Assembly (NCBI RefSeq): GCF_000242635.2
Contig: NC_017770.1
Coordinates: 682,001 to 746,000, forward strand
Length of the DNA: 64,000 bases
Direction of reading: 5' to 3'
Source of the DNA: Solitalea canadensis DSM 3403
GTDB lineage: Bacteria > Bacteroidota > Bacteroidia > Sphingobacteriales > Sphingobacteriaceae
The notes beneath the pieces are model-generated. The model had not been told where the DNA came from. It did not search any database and saw nothing but the letters and a program-made list of their open reading frames with translations. This document shows, piece by piece, positions 28,901-38,600 of this stretch (within the stretch, counting starts at the first letter, position 1; each line of letters begins with the position of its first letter). The translations under genes were made by a program, and so were the position numbers.

Positions 28901-29477
28901 AGAAGCTTTGGCAAAAGTAGAAGGCCAAAACCATGTGGCTTATCAAAAAGGCGGGTTGGTGATGTATGCACTTAAGGATTTAGTTGGTGAAGAAAAAGTA
29001 AATCAGGCTTTACAAAAGCTATTAACAAAATTTTCATCGCCAAATAAAAAGGCTACTGTTACAGATTTGTTGAAGGAGTTATATGCGGTAACACCATCAG
29101 AATACAATTACTTAATAAATGAATGGTTTAATAAAATAGTGTTGTATGATCTTAAAATTCACACAGCCACATGTCGTAAATTAGCTAATGGTAAGTTTGA
29201 AACCACTGCGAGAGTCGGTACGAAAAAGATAATTGATAATGGAGATGGTAAAATTGTTCCGCTGAGTTTTAAGGAGCCTTTAAAGTTGTTAGTTACGGAA
29301 GAAAATAGCAACGAATGGTCAAAATCCATTTATGTAAATACTCTTGCTTTTACAGGTGATGATACGGTAATTAAGATTATTACGGATAAAAAGCCTGGTA
29401 GCATTATTATAGATCCGTATATAACCCGGATAGAGCAAGATAAAACAGATAATGAACTTGAGATAACAATGAAATAA
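25950..29477 (+). CDS. ABC permease fused to an M1-family metallopeptidase
   Basis: The 1,175-residue protein has about twelve membrane helices in the first 590 residues (an ABC-2 permease layout with a duplicated half) and a large non-membrane C-terminal region. That region has the gluzincin motif HEIAHQWW (about residues 920-927), a TE pair 20 residues further on as third metal ligand, and PGVLFCGEKYNF in the position of the exopeptidase GAMEN-like strand. The fusion is known in Bacteroidota. The peptidase lies on the same polypeptide as the channel, so it may trim or sense peptides on the far side of the inner membrane. The substrate is unknown. Its partner ATPase overlaps it by 7 bases. 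Confidence 0.92.
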   Translation: MLKQLLLFEQKYQFRQYTFIGSAILFLLLGLVLPRGGYGGDEVFKNAPYVISAGISLLSMSSLLAITLFTANIVLRDSEHKMEELIFTTRINKFQYVASRFLGLFSAGLMVLLASLLGMMMATLLLDKSQLGTFVLWNYLWPFLVFAVPNVLFCTTLLYATAVITRSTMATYIAGVLIYILYLVGSMLGNSPLMANADFSGSTPELLPVLLDPFGLTSFFGETKHWSVIDRNTLLLPLKGSFLLNRLLWLSISMLILLSTYQWFSFRLVSKNVGKKAKTTRPSVANAYKTTNTDPDRKVAKWQMLKSVVILEVKSILKSPAFYVILLLWLFLMGTELTETLFHQLFGISLYPVTGYIVEFVRNNSLAVIIIIFFSGEITWRERTAKVYELIDVTPASNFVFFVGKSIAILMLIGTFISSLVLTGVVIQGFKGYNNFDIGTYLSLFYYSGLPLFLMGVLSLFIQTVSPNKYLGLLFTCIVFGITLFSARLGIAHYLLRYAVTPELEYAELNGFSYFATAFNWYMLYWTAFAAMLSILSLQLWKRGVQSGWRKKLSVIAFRKNTSFTVSGSLALFLISGGFIYYQTNIVHPYMTPEQKTIFRADYEKKYKRYSELPTLTIIDVKTNVDLFPAERYYKVKGWYSLENKNKIPVNNLLVWLNQEAVLKSLVVEQAESLEKDDRFNHYWFKLKKPLQPGERITMEFSIEVAKPGFEKFNKENYITKGGSYIELEKYLPAFGYATQLELEDSLERSKNGLAPQVKSTPANDQYYNWVQYESTISTDEDEQVISIGDLQQQWIEKGRRHYSYKTSKPIPFMFAIASANYEVMSYNYKGVSVDLYCKQKQNANVTEMLKAVNNSLDYYSQSFSPYQYKYLRVVEIPHYKGNATAYPGVLFCGEKYNFLSDYRDSTKINYAYCTITHEIAHQWWAGQLAPADAPGAKVLTETLAQYSETLLLEKKCGRNGLSDYLSAELNLYLNLRGYSGETEEALAKVEGQNHVAYQKGGLVMYALKDLVGEEKVNQALQKLLTKFSSPNKKATVTDLLKELYAVTPSEYNYLINEWFNKIVLYDLKIHTATCRKLANGKFETTARVGTKKIIDNGDGKIVPLSFKEPLKLLVTEENSNEWSKSIYVNTLAFTGDDTVIKIITDKKPGSIIIDPYITRIEQDKTDNELEITMK

Positions 29478-29551
29478 TGAACAGTTTTGTAGCGATGTAA
29501 TTAATTGTTAAATTTCCAGAAGACCAATAAAGATATCAAGTAAGCTGATAA

Positions 29552-30034
29552 ATGCTAAAACAGTATGAAAATAGAGACTTTAAACTGTTGCAAAGCTGGG
29601 TAACGGATGCAGAACTGTTGTTCCAATTTGCAGGTACTGATTTTCATTACCCGATTACCGAGCAACAACTGACTGTTTATAAAGAAAAAAACCCTGACCG
29701 GCATTTTTATATTGGATATTATGATAATCAAGCTGCAGCATTTGGCGAAATAATACCTCAATCAGATGCTGCTTTTCGCTTAGGAAGGTTAATTGTGGGG
29801 AATCCTAGTTTAAGAGGACAAGGTTTGGGATATCGATTTGTTAAGGATTTGGTGAATGAGTGTAAAGAAACTTTTCACGCAAAAGTGGTGGATCTATTCG
29901 TTTGGGAGGAAAATCACCCTGCAATAAGATGTTACCAAAAAGCAGGTTTTAGTTTTACGGATGAACCGGGATTTTTTCTGCAGTATAATGATAAGCAATT
30001 TACGATTCACAAAATGTCTCTCCGTGTAATATAA
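29552..30034 (+). CDS. GNAT family N-acetyltransferase
   Basis: The 160-residue enzyme shows the GNAT acetyl-CoA loop in RLIVGNPSLRGQGLGYRFV (about residues 83-101) and a later VWEENHPAIRCYQKAGF, the usual strand 5 and helix 4 region. It transfers an acetyl group from acetyl-CoA to an amine. The acceptor is not predictable. It precedes an AraC regulator gene by 3 bases and is likely co-transcribed with it. Confidence 0.9.
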   Translation: MLKQYENRDFKLLQSWVTDAELLFQFAGTDFHYPITEQQLTVYKEKNPDRHFYIGYYDNQAAAFGEIIPQSDAAFRLGRLIVGNPSLRGQGLGYRFVKDLVNECKETFHAKVVDLFVWEENHPAIRCYQKAGFSFTDEPGFFLQYNDKQFTIHKMSLRVI

Positions 30035-30037
30035 AGC

Positions 30038-30856
30038 ATGAGTAATGTAAGGTATTATACAGTTGATCCTCCTGCTGCACTTGCAGATTATGTAAGGTCA
30101 TTTTGGGCTTTTGAAATGGATCTGCCCGAAGAACAACCTTATGTATATCGTTCAATGGCAGATGCATGTACCGAGATGGTTTTTCATTACAAAGGAAGGT
30201 TCGATAATGCAGACGGTCCGCAGTTGAAACCGGAGCCGCTTTCTATGATGCATGCTCAAACCCAACGTTACCGAAGATTTATAACCAAAGGTTCATTTGG
30301 TATTTTTGGTGTTTATTTATACCCGTTTGCTGTTCCCCGTTTATTATCAGTTTCTTCAGCCGAATTAACGGATCAAATGCCCGATCTACATACATTATTG
30401 GGAGCTGAAGGGGCCGAACTGGAAGAACGAATGTTGCATGCTCTTGATAACAGACAACGAATGGTAATTCTGTCCAACTATTTACTAAAGCGATTGCAAC
30501 AACAAAAGGAGGCCCCTGCTGTGATCCGGACAGCTATAAAAACCGCGATACAAGCCAACGGGTTAATTAATATTCCAAGTTTTACCGAACAATTTTATCT
30601 ATCAAGCCGCCAGTTCGAACGTCGGTTTAAAGAACAGTCGGGCTTTACCTTAAAAACCTATTGCCGCATTTTAAGGTTTCACTCTGCTTTAAATGAATAT
30701 GGCAATAAAGCGATTTCACTAACGGATTTAGCCTATCAATGTGGGTATTATGATCAGTCGCATTTTATTAACGATTTTAAGCAGTTTTCGGGATATACGC
30801 CTAAGGAGTATTTCAGAGGGAATGCAGAAGGGGCCGAGTATAGGGAGGTGGAATAG
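30038..30856 (+). CDS. AraC family transcriptional regulator
   Basis: The 272-residue regulator has an N-terminal ligand-sensing region that resembles the DUF6597 group (DYVRSFWAFEMD and ADACTEMVFHYKG) and a C-terminal AraC double helix-turn-helix (about 165-265, with YLSSRQFERRFKEQ and CGYYDQSHFINDFKQF). Targets are unknown, and the GNAT gene just upstream is the first candidate. A hairpin about 65 bases downstream separates it from the convergent lipoprotein remnant. Confidence 0.9.
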   Translation: MSNVRYYTVDPPAALADYVRSFWAFEMDLPEEQPYVYRSMADACTEMVFHYKGRFDNADGPQLKPEPLSMMHAQTQRYRRFITKGSFGIFGVYLYPFAVPRLLSVSSAELTDQMPDLHTLLGAEGAELEERMLHALDNRQRMVILSNYLLKRLQQQKEAPAVIRTAIKTAIQANGLINIPSFTEQFYLSSRQFERRFKEQSGFTLKTYCRILRFHSALNEYGNKAISLTDLAYQCGYYDQSHFINDFKQFSGYTPKEYFRGNAEGAEYREVE

Positions 30857-30919
30857 ATAAGTTACCTAACTTTTGTAATTCACTTAGTACTTGATTCAAT
30901 GAGGAAGTAAATAGGTTAA

Positions 30920-30961
30920 AAACAACGAGCTAAATAAACTGCAGAATTCAACTCGTTGTTT
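30920..30961. terminator. Hairpin between convergent genes
   Basis: AAACAACGAG (30920-30929) pairs with CTCGTTGTTT (30952-30961), a 10-bp perfect stem with a 22-base loop. It could serve both the AraC gene and the opposing lipoprotein gene. Confidence 0.6.
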
Positions 30962-31061
30962 AGATATTAGTAGATTCCTGATGCTATTTTTTCAAAATTC
31001 ACATTAAAGGGTAATAGTAAGTACCCTCCACCAGAAAGTTTAGCAGCTTTATAGTCAAATT

Positions 31062-31678
31062 TTATTTTTTGTTTGAGTATATAACTTTTGCTTCAAATTC
31101 AATGTTGGCAGAACCTGGGTAACCAGGCCTGTATTGATAAGTTCCACCGGGGTAAATTGCGTCCTGAAATGCATGAGTCAGCTCTTCTCTTATTACATCT
31201 TTTCTTATTTCATTTTCTGTTCGTAATACGAAGGATTTATAACCATTGTTGTAGACACCAGGTACAGATGCCGGGGTCATAATAACCGTTAGTTTTATTT
31301 CAGATTTAAAAGAGAATACAAATTTTCGCCCACTATTCTCAATGTATAAAATCATAGCCTTCATATGACAACTTTCATTTTTAATGCTTTCAATAACATT
31401 CTTTACTTTCAGCATTTGATCAGCAGTAAGCATTGAGCCGGGTGCAATAAGCTTATGTGGCGTTACTTGTGCCGGAGCTATTGCTCCACCTCCACTATAG
31501 CCTCCATCCACGCCCCCAACAAATGTGATATATTTAGGCCCTAATGATTTTGCCTGAAAAGTCTTTAAATAAATAATTTGTTGATAGGTACTTGTGGTTG
31601 TATCGTTTCTAAATCCTTCTTGCAGGAATAAAGAATAGATGTACTTGTCAATAAAATCAATACGATTTTTTTGATCAT
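31062..31678 (-). pseudogene. Frameshifted lipoprotein gene with zincin-like motif
   Basis: On the minus strand, an ATG at 31678 begins a lipoprotein signal peptide (MIKKIVLILLTSTSILYSC, then KKD). This frame runs only 37 codons before a stop near 31567. The downstream part continues in another frame to 31062 and includes the segment KYITFVGGVDGGYSGGG and a motif REELTHAFQDAIYPGG, similar to active-site helices of some zinc proteins, but with Glu where the first His of HExxH is expected. An ATG at 31685 gives a continuous 207-codon frame, but it has no signal peptide. I read the locus as one exported lipoprotein gene split by a single-base indel between about 31570 and 31620. Function is unknown. 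Confidence 0.75.
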
Positions 31679-31685
31679 AACACAT

Positions 31686-32015
31686 AAATTTTCATTGGTT
31701 AATAATAGATGAATTGTAGTAGTAAGTTGGGATATAAAAAGTAATATTCGCTATTCGAAAAGACCAGTTTGTAAGTCAGTTTGTTTTCAATTTGTATATA
31801 ATTGATTCTATAGGAGATGTTTGTTAAATGTATTTCTTTAGTTGTTGAAGGGGAGTAAATAAGTAAATGTATTAATTTACACTATTCGTTTGTGTTGTTT
31901 GATTTTTCGAAAAGTGTAAACTGTCAAAAGGAACTGCTTAATTAAAAACGTCGTTTTCTTCCAATTTCTACGAAGAAAAGCCGCATACCTTTAAATCAAT
32001 AAAATCTATAAGAAA
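31686..32015. other. Gene-free AT-rich interval between divergent genes
   Basis: This 330-base stretch lies between the lipoprotein remnant (minus strand) and the VOC gene (plus strand) and should hold both promoters. A hairpin with TTTTCTTC (31954-31961) and GAAGAAAA (31972-31979) precedes TACCTTTA (31986-31993), which is one base off the Bacteroidota -7 consensus. I see no other structure or open reading frame that I would support. Confidence 0.5.
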
Positions 32016-32396
32016 ATGAAAAATGTAAAAATTCCTGATGGGTATACGCAGGTAGTGCCCTATCTGATAGTACCCGATGCTGAGGGTCTATTGAAGTTTA
32101 CTGTTGACGTATTTGGTGCAACAGAAAAGATGAAAGTGTTGAACGACAATGGCTCCATAATGCATGCCGAAGTTTTTATCGGAAACAGCGTCATCATGTT
32201 CGCCAATAGCTCTGAACCCTATCCTCCGCAGCCTGCCGGGCTTTTCATTTACGTGGATAATGCTGACACCGTTTACAAAAAAGCATTAGAAGCAGGGGCT
32301 ACAAGTGTAATGGAATTAACCAATCAGGGCTACGGCCGCACTTCCGGCGTTCTGGATAGCAATGGAAACACCTGGTGGATTACCTCTGCAAATTAA
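32016..32396 (+). CDS. VOC (glyoxalase/bleomycin resistance) superfamily protein, PhnB-like
   Basis: The 126-residue protein has the paired beta-alpha-beta-beta-beta layout of the vicinal oxygen chelate fold and resembles PhnB-like members: VVPYLIVPDAEGLLKFTVDV at the start, HAEVFIGNSVIMFAN in the middle and a terminal DSNGNTWWITSAN. The substrate cannot be told. It is followed by a good terminator and precedes the giant surface-protein gene, with no sign of shared transcription. Confidence 0.85.
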   Translation: MKNVKIPDGYTQVVPYLIVPDAEGLLKFTVDVFGATEKMKVLNDNGSIMHAEVFIGNSVIMFANSSEPYPPQPAGLFIYVDNADTVYKKALEAGATSVMELTNQGYGRTSGVLDSNGNTWWITSAN

Positions 32397-32405
32397 AGAT
32401 CTTGT

Positions 32406-32438
32406 AAAAGGTTCTTCTAACTAAATGAAGAACCTTTT
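32406..32438 (+). terminator. Terminator after VOC gene
   Basis: AAAAGGTTCTTC (32406-32417) pairs with GAAGAACCTTTT (32427-32438), a perfect 12-bp stem ending in a T-run, shortly after the stop codon. Confidence 0.85.
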
Positions 32439-32668
32439 GTTTTATGCATTAAACAGTGTTGTTTTTTTTAAATTTCCGCTATTTTCCGTAAATTCCAGTT
32501 AATAAGTTTAGGTTATTTTCTTCCATGAATCTGTTTCGATCAACCATTTATTGAAACAAATGATAAACAGGTTTTATTTTTCTTCACCACTTTAGGTTCC
32601 TTACTTCCATATTATAGCGATTCTCTGATTAGACATTGTATCTCCATAGATGATGATTTAAAAAGACT

Positions 32669-35600
32669 ATGTTATCGAAAAGAAATTTACTACGGTGCAT
32701 CTTTCTTTTTGGGAGTATCTGTCTTCAAAATGCATATGCTCAATCACCAGGTGGCGTATCACCAGGCTTGGCGTTGTGGCTTGATGCCAATAACGGCACA
32801 GCTACATCTGGTTCAAATTTAGATGGGTGGACTGATCGAACTGCCATTAATACTTTTACAGTTAGTTCCACCAAACCTCAATTCAATTTAAATGCAATAA
32901 ACTTTAACCCTTCGGTTAGTTTTGCTAATTCAGGAATTAATACTGCTTTACCTAATTCATACATTTCGGGTAATAATGAAATAACCTATACAGATGCTTA
33001 TGCGGTATTTAAGTGGACTACTTCAACTAATGGTGTTTTATTAGGGAGTACCAGTAGATATGTTAATTATGGCAGAGGGATTTTTGGGGCAAACCGAAGT
33101 GGACAATATGCCGGAAATGGAACAACGTCAACTTATTCTTCGTTCCCTTTTACTGATATCACCTCATTTCATATTGTAAACCTCGATCAAAGTCCCGGTC
33201 CTCCGGTTAACATGGTTGGACGGCTGGATGGGAAAAATCAATCTATAACTACTACAGGTACTGATTTTACCAGTTTTCTTTTTACTCCGATGATAGGCGG
33301 ATCCAACAATGGAGGAGGAGGAGGATGGTTTTTTTTTCAGGGACAGGTGGCTGAAATTATTGTTTATAATCAATCGACACAAGGAAGCAGAAATAAAATT
33401 GAATCTTACCTCGCAATAAAGTATGGGATTCATAAAGCCGGAAACTACGTTTCATCGGATAATACAGTAGTTTGGGATTCAACAGCGAATGCAATTTATC
33501 ATCATGATGTATTTGGAATTGGGCGCGACGATACCTCCGGCTTGCAACAAGTGCAATCCAATAGTGTAAATACAGGTAGCGGTACCGGGGCCGGTCAAAA
33601 TGCCAGGGGTAATATTGTCATTTCATCTCCATCGGCAATGGGCAATAATTCTTATTTACTCATTGGCCATGATTTAAACAATTTAAATGCAGTTGCAACC
33701 AATGTACCTGTTGGTATTAACACCCGTTTAAACCGTCTATGGAAAGCTCAGATGACTGGTACGGTTGGAACAGTTGAAATGAAATTTGATGCTTCCGGTT
33801 TAGCATTTATTGCTAACCGGCAATTGAATTTTAAACTATTGATAGATAATGACGGAGACGGAAATTTTGCAACGGGTACCATACAAGAAATTGTTGCTTC
33901 CGGTCTTACTGGTTCAGTAATTCAATTTAAAGGTGTTGCAATACCTAATGGTGCTGTTTTTACCTTTGGATCGTCAAATATAGCTCCCGGAGGCGTTACG
34001 CAAGGACTTACGCTATGGTTGGATTCGCAAAATGGTGCGGTTTTCACTGGCACTGATCTTACCGGATGGCGGGACAAAACAAATGTAAACACATTTACGG
34101 TTACTGCCGGAACTCCGGGATTTAATCTTAATGCCATTAATTTTAATTCAGCAGTTTCTTTCGCCAATACAGATTCTAGCACCGTATTACCATCAACTTA
34201 TCTATCAGGTAATAGTACCATTACTTATGCAGATGCTTATGCAGTGTTTAAATGGGATGCAATTGAAAATGGTACGATTGTCGGAGGAATCGTTCCCGGT
34301 GAGAATTACGGAAGAGGTATATTTTTGGGTGATCGCGATGATATGTATGCCGGCATGGGTAAGTACGAGTATCATTCAAGGTTCTCCTTTAATGATACGT
34401 CAGGCTATCATATGGTTAATCTGGATCAGAGTCCGGGTATTCCGGTTTACATGATAGGAAGATTAGATGGTGTTAACCAGAGTGTTACACCCGGAGATGC
34501 AGATTTTGATTTTACTTCCTTTGATTTTACACCAATGATTGGTGGAACTAACAATAACGGTAATTATTTGGGATGGTACCCGTTTCAGGGAAAGGTGGCC
34601 GAAATAATCATCTATAATCAAACTACCGAAGGTAAACGAAATAATATTGAATCGTATTTGGCCCTGAAATATGGGATTCATAAAGTCGGAAACTATGTCT
34701 CTTCAGGTAATACAGTAATTTGGGATTCAACCCTAAACGCCGCTTATCATCATGATGTTTTTGGTATTGGTCAGGATGATATTTCCGGATTGCTACAAAT
34801 AAGTTCAAATAGTATGAACACAGGTTCGGGCAACGGAAAGGGAAAAAATGGAATGGGAAATATGGTGATATCTTCCCCGTCTGCTATAGCTAACGGTACA
34901 TTTCTCCTGATCGGACATAATACCAATGATCTTTCAGAAATAAGCACGCCATTTTTAGGTGGAACATTAAAACGACTTAATCGTGTGTGGAAGGTACAGC
35001 GCACAGGTAATCCCGGCACGGTTACGCTAACCCTGAATATGTCTGGCTTAACAGTAGCGGGAAGAAAGCAAAGTGATTATGTATTAGTAGTTGATCCAAC
35101 CGGATCGGGTTTATTTACAGGTACTAATGTGATTCAGTATTCGGCCCAATCATTGGTCAGCGATGTACTTTCTTTTGCAAATGTAAATCTGCCTAATAAC
35201 GCTGTTTTTACACTTAAAACAGGGCCTTTAGTTAATGGGATAGCTCCGGAAGGACGCCTTTGGTTTAGGGCAGACAATGGATTAGTTACCACGGGAAGCA
35301 ATGTTACTACATGGATTGATGTGCTGAATAACCAAAATGCCGGACAAGCTAATACCACAGCACAACCTACTTTTACTACAAATTCATTGAATTATAATCC
35401 TGGTGTCAGCTTTACAAATGTACAATGGTTATCATCTCCTAACCTGAACGTTAATCAGATTTCTTCACCGGATAATACTACTATATATGCTATAGGATTG
35501 AAAGCCAGTGCTGCAAATGGAGTTTTAATGGGGTGGGCCGGACTTTCTGCCAAAGTTGATATAGAGTCCTTTGGTGGATTTATTCAGAAAGATAATGCAA

Positions 35601-38600
35601 ACGATACATTTATCCGGAACGATGCCATTAGCACAGTTAACGTACCGGATATTTCTGTTTTGCGTGGAAGTCTTGCTGAAAATAATCGTAGGGGTTACCG
35701 GAATGGTGCGTTGATTAATAATTATAGCGGTAACGGCGGGAGTATTTCAACAGCTATACAAACCCCGGTTTTTTTAGGAAGACTAAACGTATCGACTGAT
35801 CCATTTGCTGGCAATATTGCCGAAGTCATGACTTTCGGAGCAGCTCATTCGGATACAGAAAGGGGCGTGGTTGAAAGCTATCTTGCTGTGAAATATGGAA
35901 TAACGCTCTCTCATAACTATACTAAAAGTGATGGTGTTGTTACTTATACGCTTACAGGTAATTACATAAAAGACATAATCGGACTTGGTCGTGAAGATTC
36001 TATAACCCTGAATCAAAAACAATCGCATACACCTTCAGATAGCTTAAGGGTTTATTTATCCACCCTTGCAGAAAGTAATTCAGTTAACTCAGGTACTGTA
36101 ACAGCAACCGGGCAATACCTTATAACCGGACACGATGGAACATTATTGCACCATCCATCCATAAATTATAATGAGCAACCGGCAACTGTTATCGCCAGAA
36201 TACAACGAGAATGGAAAGTTCAGAATACAGGTTTTTCATCAACGTATAGTTTTGATATAAAGTTGGATGCCGCTGCTGCAACTCCGGTAACAGCTTCGCA
36301 TTTGCGGCTCTTAGTAGATGATGATGGCGATTTTACCAATGCAACCGTATTGGCCAGTGGCGAAAGCGGCATTACAATAAGTTATTCCGGAACAACAGTC
36401 ACGGTGGCAGGCATAACCGCTACTGTAATTCCGCTTTCATCTGTCAGATACATTACAATTGGTTCAGCTAATTGCGCTACTCCATTGGGTTTACCATCTC
36501 CACAAATTACCGCAAATAATCTTGCAGCTGTTTGTCCGGGAAGTACTGTTGACCTTAATTCAGCGGTTTCAACAACCAGTAATGTTCCGGCGGGTGTTTT
36601 ACCTACATTTTGGTTAGATGCAGGGGCAGCCACACAGCCAATTGCTGATCCGTCAAATGTGATGATAACTAATTCAACCACTTTCTATGCAAAACTCACT
36701 AACCCTAACAGTTCTTGTTTTGCTATTGCATCTTTCAATGTACCGGTTAATGCCTTGCCAACATTGATCATCAATCAGGTTGCAGTTAGCTGTGGTGCAG
36801 CTTCAGATTTGCCTTATGTAGATTTAACAGATCCGGGAGTAACAACAGGCAGCTCAAGCGGAATATTTACATATTGGAGGGATGCGGCAGCCTCATTTGC
36901 ATTAGATGATCCTCGGCATGTTACCACAGCAGGCACCTATTACATTAAGTTAACTGATAATAGCAGTTGTTCAGTAATCATGCCTTATGTAATAAATGTA
37001 AACTCCTTACTAAAACCAACACTAATCATTACAGATCCTGTTCCAATATGTCAGGGATTAACATTTGATCTTACAGCTGCTTCGATAACAACAGGTAGTA
37101 CTGCGGGAGTACAATTAAGTTATTTGCAAAGCGACCAGACTACACCGGTAGTAAACCCTGCAGCAGTAGGCGCTGCCGGAACCTATTATATACAAGCACT
37201 TGACGCAACCGGCAACGGATGCACCGTTACAAAACCAGTAACATTGATGTTTAAACCACGGCCAACTGCTGCTGATATTAATGCAGGTGATTCCTTGGTT
37301 TATGAGGGGTGTGAAGGTGAAAATGTAACGATGTATGTGGAAGCATCTGCAATTACAGATCCGGTATTTAAATGGTATAATGATGCACAACTAACTTCCC
37401 CAATAAATGATGTTGTGGGTGATGGAGAATCTTATGTTACAACCATCCCACAGGGACAAACAGAACGGGTCTTTTATGTAACGGTACAAAATGGATCCTT
37501 TTGTGAAAATAATGCAGGCACAGCCGCTGTTATAACACTTCGCACCTTACCTAATGCATCAGCAACAACTATTCAAAGTGCAGATACCAGTATCTGTAAA
37601 GGACAAGCGGTTACGTTGCTGGTAAGCGCTCCAACCGTTATTAACCCGCAGTTTGCCTGGTATGATAACCCTGATTTGTCGGGTACTCCGGTGTCAAGCT
37701 CGGGTACCTATACAACACCGGCTCTGTCATCAACACAACAGTATTATGTAATTGTTTCGGGAACAAATTTTTGTACCAACAATGCTGCGTCAGCTAAAAC
37801 AATTACTGTTACAGTTAAGCGAAATGCCACAGCTGCCAATATTGATGTGTCGGGAGTAAATATTTGCAGTGGTTCAGCAGTAACACTAACAGCAACCACG
37901 AGCATCTCCAACCCGGTAATAACCTGGTACAGTGATGCCGCTTTAACTACATCGGTAGGAACAGGGGCAAGTTTTAATACAGGAAATCTTACCAATTCTG
38001 CCACCTATTATGTAACAGTTTCAGGGACTGATGTTTGTGAAAATGAGCCAGGCAGTGCAGAAATAGTAATTGTTAACGTAAAACCGGTTGCAACTGCCAC
38101 TGATATCATCGTCTCGGATGCAGAAACCTGTATAGGGCAATCAACCAATTTGAGCGCAAGCAGTAGTTTAAGTAACACAACCTTTAATTGGTACAGCGAT
38201 AGCAACCTTACAACTTTGGTTGCCACAGGAGCTTCCGTAAATATTCCTCCTGTTACGGAATCAACCACATTATACGTTACTGTAAGTAATGCAGCGGTAT
38301 GTCAGAATTTGCCGGCGACAGGTAAGCCGGTTGTTATTACATTAAATCGTAATGCAACTACAGCTGATATTGAAAGTAGCGATCCGACTATTTGTCGGGG
38401 TACGGCAACTAATTTAACGGTTACATCTTCAGTAACTAACCCGGTATTTCACTGGTATACGAATAGTACTCGTAACACATTGTTAGCTACCGGAGACGAA
38501 TTTACCACACCCGTATTATGGTCAACTCAAACTTATTTTGTAACTGTTAGTGGTGATGGAGTTTGTGAAGGGCCTCCGATGGCAGTAGAAGCTGGAAAGC

